The notes beneath the pieces were generated by a model. It ran no database searches, was not told where the DNA came from, and was given only the letters and a program-made list of their open reading frames with translations. Both the position numbers and the translations under genes were made by a program. DNA of 5,232 nt from Bryobacterales bacterium (lineage in GTDB: Bacteria > Acidobacteriota > Terriglobia > Bryobacterales > Bryobacteraceae), in contig PLRZ01000141.1 in NCBI GenBank assembly GCA_003164075.1, forward strand, positions 11,698 to 16,929, in the 5' to 3' direction. Of the stretch, positions 1 through 5,232 are shown in pieces; position 1 is the stretch's first letter; every line of letters begins with the position of its first letter.

Positions 1-24
1 CCAAATTCCACGACGTCAGGAGTT

Positions 25-69
25 CTGAAATAGCTATTTCGAGGTTATGTAGCCTGTCCCCGAAATAGC
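25..69. repeat. Inverted repeat with 14-bp palindrome, downstream of the oxidase operon; possible REP-like element
   Basis: The 73 bases left of coxD contain no gene. GCTATTTCG at 33-41 is the exact inverse complement of CGAAATAGC at 61-69, giving a 9-bp stem with a 19-nt spacer; the spacer can form a further short stem (AGGT 42-45 with GCCT 52-55). The left arm also takes part in a perfect 14-bp palindrome, GAAATAGCTATTTC (27-40), so two pairings compete. Read on the minus strand, CTATTTC is followed by GGGGACAGG, a combination that resembles dispersed repeats associated with REP-type tyrosine transposases in several phyla; that link is from memory and needs a genome search. As a terminator it would be atypical: the stem is AT-rich and only UAUUU follows. 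It could still act as a 3' end or mRNA-stabilising hairpin. Confidence 0.5.
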
Positions 70-73
70 GGCG

Positions 74-373
74 CTACCGTCCCGGCACGCCAACCCAACC
101 GCGGCTCATCACGTCGCCCAGGGTCAGCAGCAGCAGGATGGCCAGCCACATCAATCCGCCGAGCAGCACCAGACGCGTGAGCTTGGTGCTGTGGCGCACG
201 TGCATGAAGAATAGCGCCACCAGCAACGCCTTGCAGCAGGCGATGCCCAGCGCGGCTACCACGCTGAACGGGCCCAGGTTCACAAAGGCCACGGCGGTGG
301 TCGCCACCGTCAGGAAGATCAGTCCCAGAAACACCAGGACGTATGTTTTGACGCTATCGACGTGTTCAGACAT
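74..373 (-). CDS. coxD: Cytochrome c oxidase subunit IV, small prokaryotic type (CtaF/CyoD-like family)
   Basis: This 99-residue protein has three hydrophobic segments (about 10-31, 36-57 and 66-86) and short polar ends. ACCKALLVALFFMHVRHSTKLTR (about 45-67) is the hallmark of the prokaryotic subunit IV family, in which a conserved Lys (here Lys48) and FFMH lie in the second helix. The protein is a small non-redox subunit thought to stabilise or help assemble subunits I and III. It is the last gene of the operon in the window, starting 2 nt after the coxC stop. No convincing Shine-Dalgarno sequence precedes its ATG, so translation probably depends on ribosomes finishing coxC. The gene symbol varies between genomes (ctaF, coxD, coxIV). 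The length is normal and nothing suggests truncation. Confidence 0.93.
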   Translation of the reverse strand: MSEHVDSVKTYVLVFLGLIFLTVATTAVAFVNLGPFSVVAALGIACCKALLVALFFMHVRHSTKLTRLVLLGGLMWLAILLLLTLGDVMSRGWVGVPGR

Positions 374-375
374 GG

Positions 376-1053
376 CTATTTCAGGTGACGGTCGATCAGG
401 TACAACAACGGGAACAGGAAGATCCAGATGATATCCACGAAGTGCCAGTAGAGCCCGATCAAATCTACGGGCGTATTATACTCGGCCGTGTATCTTCCCT
501 TGCGCGCCATCATAATCAGGTACGAGAGCAATCCCGCGCCGATCACCATATGCAGGGCGTGCAGCCCCGTCATGGCGAAGTACAGCGAGAAGAATAACTG
601 CGCGTGACCCTGCAGGTCCGGCGACAGCCCCTCCATATGGAACGCCGGGCCGGGGATGTGATGCTCCACGTACTTTTCGTTCCACTCGTAGGCCTTCACA
701 CCCAGAAACACGCCGCCCAGAATCAGAGTCAGGATCAGAAACAGCACGATCGCTTTGGACTTACCCAATTGCGCCGCCCGGACCGCCAGCACCATGGTCA
801 GACTGCTGCACAACAGCACCACCGTATTGGCGGCGCCTATGTATACGTTCAGGGTGGTGCTGGCGACGGCGAAAATCTCCGGATAGGCGCGGCGGTACAC
901 CGTGTAGGCCAGAAATATGCCTCCGAAGAACATCACTTCGGTGATGAGGAAGATCCACATCCCCAGCGTGGAGGCGTCCTTCTGTTGCGCTTCGGTATCG
1001 AACTGCTCGCGGAGGGCGACGGTTTCTTCGTGAACGTGAGATTCGCTAGCCAA
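376..1053 (-). CDS. coxC: Cytochrome c oxidase subunit III
   Basis: The 225-residue product has a polar N-terminus (1-28) and five hydrophobic segments (about 29-51, 71-91, 101-120, 151-177 and 199-220). This is the short, five-helix form of subunit III seen in many bacterial caa3 oxidases; the longer form has seven helices. Family signatures are [13 protein letters not shown] with Glu39 in the first helix, LHALHMVIG (162-172) and the C-terminal [18 protein letters not shown] (202-219). Subunit III packs against subunit I, binds lipid and sustains proton uptake; it carries no redox centre. The start codon is TTG at 1051-1053, supported by a very strong Shine-Dalgarno sequence (GGGGAGGAG) 7 nt upstream and by the length of the N-terminus. 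The first in-frame ATG would fall inside the first helix (Met32). It overlaps the coxA stop by 8 bp and ends 2 nt before coxD. Confidence 0.97.
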   Translation of the reverse strand: MASESHVHEETVALREQFDTEAQQKDASTLGMWIFLITEVMFFGGIFLAYTVYRRAYPEIFAVASTTLNVYIGAANTVVLLCSSLTMVLAVRAAQLGKSKAIVLFLILTLILGGVFLGVKAYEWNEKYVEHHIPGPAFHMEGLSPDLQGHAQLFFSLYFAMTGLHALHMVIGAGLLSYLIMMARKGRYTAEYNTPVDLIGLYWHFVDIIWIFLFPLLYLIDRHLK

Positions 1054-2671
1054 CTTGAATCTCCTCCCCGATCACCGTACTGTAATCGTAGACCTCGTGC
1101 GTCACCACCGGCATCTCGTCGAAATTGTGCAGCGGCGGCGGCGATGGGGTCTTCCATTCGAGGCCCGTGGCGCCCCATGGATTCGACGGCGCCACCGCCC
1201 CATAGCGCAGCGACCAGATGAAGTAGATCATGGGCATCAGATAGCCCACCGCCAGCACCGAAGCGCCCGCGGTGGATAGCACGTGCAGCACCTGAAACTC
1301 ATCGGGGTAGACATGGTACCGGCGCGGCATCCCTAAATATCCCAGAATGAATTGAGGGAAGAAGGTCAGGTTGAAGCCTAGAAAGATGATCAGGGCCGAG
1401 AGCTTGGCCCATCCTTCGGGATACATGCGGCCGGTCATCTTGGGCCACCAGTAATGCAGCCCGCCCAGATACGCCATGATGGTCCCGCCTACCATGATGT
1501 AGTGGAAGTGCGCCACCACGAAGTACGTGTCGGTAACATGCACGTCGAAGCCCAGCGCCGCGACGAATAACCCCGTCAGACCGCCGATGGTGAACAGCCC
1601 GATGAAGCCGAAGGCGTATAACATCGGCGTGGCGAAGGAGATCGAGCCCTTATACAAAGTTGCGGTCCAATTAAAGACTTTGATAGCCGAGGGGATGGCC
1701 ACGAAGTAGCTGAGGAACGAGAACACCAGCCCGGCATACACCGACTGCGTGGACACGAACAGGTGATGGCCCCATACCAGGAAGCCGAGCACGGCGATCG
1801 CCATGCTGGCATAAGCCACGAACTGGTAGCCGAACACCGCCTTGCGCGAAAACACCGACACCAGTTCGCTGATCACTCCCATGGCCGGCAGCACCATGAT
1901 ATAGACCGCGGGGTGCGAGTAGAACCAGAAGAGATGCTGGAACAATACCGGGTCGCCGCCCAGCGCCGGATCGAAAATCCCGATGTGGAAGACACGCTCG
2001 CAGAACAGCAGCACGAGGGTAACGGCCAGCACCGGAGTGCCCAGCACCTGAATCAGGGACGTGGCGTAGGTGGACCAGACGAACAGCGGCATCCGCATCC
2101 ACGTCATGCCCGGTGCGCGCATGCGGTGCACCGTGACGATGAAATTCAGCCCCGTCAGGATCGATGAGAAGCCGGCGATGAAAATGCCCAGCGCGGTGGC
2201 AATCACCCAGCTATTGGAGTAAGTGGTGCTGTAGGGCGTATAGAAGGTCCAGCCCGTGTCCACGCCGCCCGCCAGCATGGCGAAGAGGCTGAACAGTCCG
2301 CCGATCACCAGCAGGTACCAGCTCAGCAGGTTGATGCGCGGAAAGGCCAGATCGCGCGCGCCGATCATCATCGGCAGGAAGAAATTGCCGAGCGTAGCGG
2401 GGATCGACGGGATCAGGAAAAAGAAGATCATGGCCACGCCATGCATGGTGAAGAGCTTGTTGTAAGTATCCGACGAGACGAAGTTACCCGTCGGCGTCAG
2501 CAGCTCGATGCGGATCATGGTGGCGAAGGCGCCGCCCAGGAAGAAAAACAGGGTGATGGTGGCCAGGTAAAGCAGCCCGATGCGCTTGTGGTCCTTAGTG
2601 AGAAGCCACGATTTGATCCCGTAGCTCTGATTGAGATAGTGCTCGCGTTCTTGTACTGCCGCGGTAATCAT
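1046..2671 (-). CDS. coxA: Cytochrome c oxidase subunit I, A2-type heme-copper oxidase
   Basis: This is the catalytic subunit (541 residues, about 12 transmembrane helices), which reduces O2 to water and pumps protons. Heme a ligands are His77 (TMHGVAM) and His390; heme a3 is bound by His388 ([12 protein letters not shown]). CuB ligands are His253, His302 and His303 (GHHLFVS), and Tyr257 is the expected Tyr cross-linked to His253. The CuB motif reads YSHPAVY (251-257): the Glu found at the end of the D-channel in A1-type enzymes is Ala255, with Tyr251 and Ser252 instead. This is the signature of A2-type oxidases such as the Rhodothermus caa3 enzyme. The D-channel entrance Asp is present (Asp107 in [11 protein letters not shown]) and the K-channel Lys is probably Lys331. 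The tail, with [17 protein letters not shown], is typical of the family. The start is ATG, with a purine-rich GAGGGGA upstream at a rather long distance. The stop overlaps coxC by 8 bp. Confidence 0.98.
   Translation of the reverse strand: MITAAVQEREHYLNQSYGIKSWLLTKDHKRIGLLYLATITLFFFLGGAFATMIRIELLTPTGNFVSSDTYNKLFTMHGVAMIFFFLIPSIPATLGNFFLPMMIGARDLAFPRINLLSWYLLVIGGLFSLFAMLAGGVDTGWTFYTPYSTTYSNSWVIATALGIFIAGFSSILTGLNFIVTVHRMRAPGMTWMRMPLFVWSTYATSLIQVLGTPVLAVTLVLLFCERVFHIGIFDPALGGDPVLFQHLFWFYSHPAVYIMVLPAMGVISELVSVFSRKAVFGYQFVAYASMAIAVLGFLVWGHHLFVSTQSVYAGLVFSFLSYFVAIPSAIKVFNWTATLYKGSISFATPMLYAFGFIGLFTIGGLTGLFVAALGFDVHVTDTYFVVAHFHYIMVGGTIMAYLGGLHYWWPKMTGRMYPEGWAKLSALIIFLGFNLTFFPQFILGYLGMPRRYHVYPDEFQVLHVLSTAGASVLAVGYLMPMIYFIWSLRYGAVAPSNPWGATGLEWKTPSPPPLHNFDEMPVVTHEVYDYSTVIGEEIQVG
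1061..1069 (-). promoter_or_regulatory. Strong Shine-Dalgarno sequence fixing the TTG start of coxC
   Basis: On the minus strand GGGGAGGAG lies 7 nt before TTG (1051-1053). It is within the last codons of coxA. The match and spacing are close to ideal and make the rare TTG a better start than the internal ATG at Met32, which would remove the N-terminal tail and part of the first helix. Confidence 0.75.
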
Positions 2672-2675
2672 ATGT

Positions 2676-3680
2676 CTATTGCTGTCCCCTCAGCGATTCG
2701 ATGGATTGCGGTTCTCCCAGCGTTCCGGGGGAGGGCTTCTTACCTTCCGTCTTGTCTCCCAGCCACTTGATGTATTCCACCAGTCGCACCATGTCCTCTT
2801 CGGTGACCTGCCCCTGGTAAGTGGGCATCAATGTACCGTACCCTGCCACTATCTTGGTTTGCGGACGCAGAATCGATTCGCGAATGTACTCCTCATCCGC
2901 CACCACCGTGTTTCCGCCGGCCAGGTGCACCGTGGAGCCGTAGAGACCCACCAGGCTGGGGCAACGGCCCGTGCCGTCGGGCTTGTGGCAGCTCGGGCAG
3001 CCCATACCGTTGAACAGCTTGCCCCCGCTCTCCGACAAGGTAGCGGGCGGCGGATTGCTATTCAGCCAGTTCTGGTAATCCTGCGGATCCATGACGTAGA
3101 TCCACCCGATCATACCGGAATGCCGGTTGCCGCAATACTCCGCGCAGAAGAGATGATATTTGCCCGGCTTAGTGGCCGTGAACCAGAGGGTGGAATATTT
3201 CCCCGGGACCACGTCGGACTTAGTGCGGAACGCCGGCACGAAGAAACTATGGATCACGTCTTCCGACGTCATAGTCAGCCGCACCGGGCGGCCCACCGGA
3301 ACATGCAGCTCGTTGATTTCGCGCTGCCCTTCCATGTGCTCGATCTTCCACATCCACTGCTTGGCCACCACGTAGATGGGTATCGCGTTGTTGGGCGGAC
3401 GGCTCTCCTCGTAATAGAGACTGGCGCCCCAGGTGAACATCACCATGGTGATGCCGAAGGGGATCACCGACCAGATAATCTCCAGCGCCATGCCGCCGTG
3501 CTGCACTTGCGGCAGTTCGTGCTCCGAGCGCCTGCGGTAGCGGATGGCGAAATAGAAAATCGCGCTGAAAATCAGCACCGTGAAGAAGACCGCCACGGCC
3601 AGCAGAAATAGCGTCAAGTGGTCCACATCGGGTGCGATGGTGGACGCCTGCACCGGAAATAGAGGTATCTTAGATCCCAT
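2676..3680 (-). CDS. coxB: Cytochrome c oxidase subunit II with fused cytochrome c domain (caa3 type)
   Basis: I take the ATG at 3680, giving 334 residues. Two transmembrane helices (about 20-45 and 64-90) precede a periplasmic cupredoxin domain with an aromatic patch QWMWKIEH (W109, W111) for electron entry. It carries a complete CuA site: His144 (VIHSFF), then Cys179, Glu181, Cys183, His187 and Met190 in [14 protein letters not shown]-terminal cytochrome c domain follows (about 210-310): CPSCH (Cys228, Cys231, His232) binds heme c and Met285 (TLMPTYQG) is the probable sixth ligand. The fused cytochrome lets the oxidase take electrons without a soluble cytochrome c. The frame extends upstream to a TTG at 3719 (347 residues), but those extra 13 residues are polar, lie entirely over the SCO gene's end and look unlike a subunit II N-terminus. 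With the ATG, the overlap with the SCO gene is 11 bp. Its stop lies 4 bp before coxA. An extra cysteine (Cys240, GRCPSL) sits close to the heme site. Confidence 0.96.
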   Translation of the reverse strand: MGSKIPLFPVQASTIAPDVDHLTLFLLAVAVFFTVLIFSAIFYFAIRYRRRSEHELPQVQHGGMALEIIWSVIPFGITMVMFTWGASLYYEESRPPNNAIPIYVVAKQWMWKIEHMEGQREINELHVPVGRPVRLTMTSEDVIHSFFVPAFRTKSDVVPGKYSTLWFTATKPGKYHLFCAEYCGNRHSGMIGWIYVMDPQDYQNWLNSNPPPATLSESGGKLFNGMGCPSCHKPDGTGRCPSLVGLYGSTVHLAGGNTVVADEEYIRESILRPQTKIVAGYGTLMPTYQGQVTEEDMVRLVEYIKWLGDKTEGKKPSPGTLGEPQSIESLRGQQ

Positions 3681-4530
3681 GTCGAACGAATTCGCTCCGC
3701 TTTTCGCGTCTGAGTACAAACAATAGAATTCCGCCGAAGACCAGGACGAAGCCCGCGCCGGCCACGCGCACCATCTTCATCACCAGGGCTCCGTACTTGC
3801 CGGTGGAGGGGTCGTAGTGGTAACAGAACAGCAGAATCTGGTCCACGGGGCTGCCAATTTTGTTTTGCGACGCTTCCACCAGGCCCAGGCGCACATCGCG
3901 CGGCGCATACTCCACGCCATAGAAATAGCGCGAGAGCCGCCCGTCGGGAGTAAGTATCATGATCCCGCTGGCGTGGGCGAACTGGTCGGTGGCCGGATCG
4001 TATTTATAGTGATAGCCCACCGCGTCGGTAAGTGCTTTGATATTGGCTTCGTCGCCGGTGAGGAAATGCCAGCCGTTGGCGGTGTTGGCCCGGCCGTAGC
4101 GCTTCAGATAGGTCTGTTTCTTGGCGGCCGCAAGTTGCCAGGTGTCCTTAGGGTCGAAGCTTACGGCGACCACTTCGAAGTCCTGGCCGGGGTTGAAGGA
4201 AACGGCTTTCAGACTGCTTTCGAGGCCATTGAGAATCTGCGTGCACAGCATGGGGCAGCGGTAGTAGACCAGCGCCAGGATGACCGGCTTTTTGCTGTGG
4301 AAGAAGGAAGAAAGCGGAACGGTAGCGCCGGCCTCATTGAAGAAGGTGAGATTCAGCGGCACCTGATAATCGAGCTTCTGATCGATGCCGATTCCCGCCA
4401 GCGCTCCCGGCAGGGCCGGTTTCAGGTTGGAATCCTGCATGCTAATAGTCGGCTGCACGGGCGCCAGTTGCCCCGGCTGCGCAAGGGCGGCGACGGCGCC
4501 AAAAACCACGAGGACGGCTGCGTTTCTCAT
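3670..4530 (-). CDS. SCO1/SenC/PrrC-type copper chaperone for cytochrome c oxidase, with C-terminal membrane anchor
   Basis: The 286-residue product has a likely Sec signal peptide (1-17, with ALA before a Gln as a plausible cleavage site), a thioredoxin-like SCO domain (about 50-220) and a C-terminal hydrophobic segment (about 255-274) followed by basic residues. The copper-site pattern of the family is present: CPMLC gives Cys92 and Cys96 (CxxxC), and the distant His is probably His186 in FAHASG, ahead of the usual ILTPDGRLSRYFYG. SCO proteins deliver copper to, or keep reduced, the CuA cysteines of oxidase subunit II, and the gene encoding that subunit follows directly. LLFCYHYDPSTGKYG (about 233-247) adds a further Cys236 seen in one branch of the family. 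The ATG lies after a purine-rich GGGGGAGGGG (4533-4542), and ATGA overlaps the previous stop. Type I topology (cleaved signal, C-terminal anchor) differs from the N-terminally anchored Sco1 pattern. The family call is firm; the exact copper role is inferred. Confidence 0.93.
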   Translation of the reverse strand: MRNAAVLVVFGAVAALAQPGQLAPVQPTISMQDSNLKPALPGALAGIGIDQKLDYQVPLNLTFFNEAGATVPLSSFFHSKKPVILALVYYRCPMLCTQILNGLESSLKAVSFNPGQDFEVVAVSFDPKDTWQLAAAKKQTYLKRYGRANTANGWHFLTGDEANIKALTDAVGYHYKYDPATDQFAHASGIMILTPDGRLSRYFYGVEYAPRDVRLGLVEASQNKIGSPVDQILLFCYHYDPSTGKYGALVMKMVRVAGAGFVLVFGGILLFVLRREKRSEFVRHGI

Positions 4531-4985
4531 TTCCCCTCCCCCAGCGGCCCGCCGGGCTGCTGCATCTTGAGTCCCAAACCGCTTTCCGTGGGCATGCTGA
4601 CATCCTCCGCGCTCGGCGGTGCGTCGGTCCGCACCGGCAGTCCCTTTTTCACCAGCAGATCCATGGCCTGCGCGATGGGAATCCGCACCACGCCTTTCTG
4701 CTGGTCCACCCAGCCGTAACTGGTCAGTACCTGGTCTTCGGCAGCCCGAACGGCCTTCAGATCGGGAATCGGAGTCTTCTGCAACTGCGGCTCCGGAAAG
4801 ACCTTCGTCGGATCGACAGTGGTCGCTACACCGCCTTCGCTGGCCTTGAAATAGTTGAAGACTCCCACCAGCAACGCCATCGCCATAATCGTCACCAGCA
4901 GGAGCGCGAGTCCGAATTTTCCGACCGCGACTACGTTGACGTCGGTCTCTTCGAAGCCCGCGCGATGCTTGTTATTCCCGGCCAT
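4527..4985 (-). CDS. Small single-pass membrane protein of unknown function in the ACIII-caa3 operon
   Basis: This 152-residue protein is not one I can name. It has a short polar N-terminus (about 1-21), one strongly hydrophobic segment (about 22-45), and then a soluble domain. That topology suggests an anchored protein with its C-terminal domain probably on the periplasmic side. The soluble part has a proline-rich stretch (VFPEPQLQKTPIPDL, 62-76) followed by a compact block, LTSYGWVD (87-94), VVRIPIAQAMDLL (99-111) and KKGLPVR (113-119). I recall similar blocks in small proteins beside oxidase genes in acidobacteria and planctomycetes, but no function is known to me. No cysteines are present, so it does not bind heme c or copper through a Cys motif. 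The ATG has a strong Shine-Dalgarno sequence (GGAGGAGG, 4995-5002, 9 nt away). It overlaps the upstream gene by 14 bp and the SCO gene by 4 bp (ATGA), so translation is probably coupled. An accessory subunit or assembly factor for the neighbouring complexes is an inference from position only. Confidence 0.85.
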   Translation of the reverse strand: MAGNNKHRAGFEETDVNVVAVGKFGLALLLVTIMAMALLVGVFNYFKASEGGVATTVDPTKVFPEPQLQKTPIPDLKAVRAAEDQVLTSYGWVDQQKGVVRIPIAQAMDLLVKKGLPVRTDAPPSAEDVSMPTESGLGLKMQQPGGPLGEGK

Positions 4986-5232
4986 GTTGCAGCGCCTCCT
5001 CCAGGTTCGGATTGTTGATGGGCATCAATGGCCGCTTTTCCAGTTGCCAGAGGAAGAATGCCAGCCATAGCCCGATCAGCCCCATGGGCGCGGCGAAATC
5101 CATCCAGCTCAGGCCGAAGGACGCCTTGCGGAAATCCGGCGCCACCAGCCAGTAGAGATCCACCAGCCGCATACACAGGATGAAGACCGCGATGCCCGCC
5201 AGCAGCTTGAAATTCCGTTTCAAATCGCGCGA
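4972..5232 (-). CDS. actF: Alternative complex III membrane subunit ActF-like, C-terminal part (partial)
   Basis: The reading frame is open to the right edge of the window, so only the last 86 residues and the TAA stop are seen; a TTG at 5221-5223 is internal rather than the true start. The fragment has two hydrophobic segments (about visible residues 9-31 and 48-63), joined by a stretch containing MRLVDLYWLVAPDF, and ends in a short polar tail with PLMPINNP and LEEALQHG. The VDxYW..P motif, the two-helix ending and the 'PL.P.NDP-like' tail are what I associate with the C-terminus of ActF, a multi-spanning, NrfD-related quinol-binding subunit of alternative complex III in the cytoplasmic membrane. 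A following caa3 oxidase operon fits well, because the two are often encoded together and can form a supercomplex. The stop overlaps the next gene by 14 bp. The main alternative is the related subunit ActC, which I think less likely because ActF is the one usually found at this end of the act cluster. Confidence 0.75.
   Translation of the reverse strand, partial: SRDLKRNFKLLAGIAVFILCMRLVDLYWLVAPDFRKASFGLSWMDFAAPMGLIGLWLAFFLWQLEKRPLMPINNPNLEEALQHGRE

Noticed and set aside
1..73. Possible rho-independent terminator after coxD
   Set aside because: No GC-rich hairpin followed by a run of U is visible; the only stem is AT-rich and is followed by UAUUUC.
25..384. 10-bp inverted repeats (25-34 and 375-384) flanking coxD, suggesting an inserted cassette
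   Set aside because: The match is exact, but 10-bp inverted matches are expected by chance in 5 kb. The right copy spans the coxC stop, and coxD is a normal member of the operon with no sign of insertion.
604..1221. Plus-strand open frame across coxC and the end of coxA
   Set aside because: Composition biased to Arg, Gln and His, no recognised motif, and it crosses the junction of two certain minus-strand genes.
1671..2102. Second minus-strand frame inside coxA
   Set aside because: Shifted-frame shadow of coxA; the coxA frame here carries the CuB ligands and is clearly the coding one.
2679..3611. Long plus-strand open frame (310 codons) opposite coxB
   Set aside because: It lies fully antisense to a subunit II gene with complete CuA and heme motifs. 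The translation is rich in His, Arg, Gln and Glu with no domain, as expected from the reverse complement of GC-rich codons.
3546..3931. Repeated GAAATAG words within coxB and the SCO gene, similar to the 3' repeat
   Set aside because: They are explained by coding for Tyr-Phe (CTATTTC on the minus strand) in membrane or conserved stretches, without the GGGGACAGG neighbour.
3817..4719. Long plus-strand open frame (300 codons) opposite the SCO gene and the small membrane protein
   Set aside because: Antisense to two genes with good starts and recognisable domains or topology; the translation has no membrane segment, motif or plausible fold.

Overview
The window looks like bacterial chromosomal DNA carrying the downstream part of a respiratory-chain operon. 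All supported genes are on the minus strand, so transcription runs from the right edge to the left. Neighbouring genes overlap or are at most 4 bp apart, so a single polycistronic mRNA is likely and there is little room for internal promoters. The gene order (an ActF-like end, a small membrane protein, a SCO protein, then coxB-coxA-coxC-coxD), the A2-type oxidase and the moderately high GC content fit an acidobacterium, perhaps of the Solibacter/Bryobacter type. That assignment is inference from gene layout and protein style; the window holds no taxonomic marker.

Right part (4972-5232): the C-terminal 86 residues of an ActF-like membrane subunit of alternative complex III (quinol:cytochrome c/acceptor oxidoreductase), cut by the window edge. 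It overlaps a 152-residue single-pass membrane protein of unknown function (4527-4985), which overlaps by ATGA a SCO/SenC-type copper chaperone (3670-4530).

Middle and left (74-3680): the four structural genes of a caa3-type cytochrome c oxidase. They are subunit II with a CuA site and a fused C-terminal cytochrome c domain, subunit I of A2 type (YSHPAVY in place of the GHPEVY motif), subunit III, and the small subunit IV. The last 73 bases (1-73) are non-coding and hold an inverted repeat with a GGGGACAGG core on the minus strand. This resembles dispersed REP-like repeats more than a classical terminator.

Together the genes describe a cytochrome bc1-independent route: quinol is oxidised by alternative complex III, electrons pass to the tethered cytochrome c of subunit II, then to CuA, heme a and the heme a3-CuB centre, where O2 is reduced and protons are pumped. 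The SCO protein probably supplies copper to CuA. The small unknown protein is a candidate accessory or assembly factor of this chain. The system is of a known kind; the least explained items are the 152-residue protein, the SCO topology and the 3' repeat.
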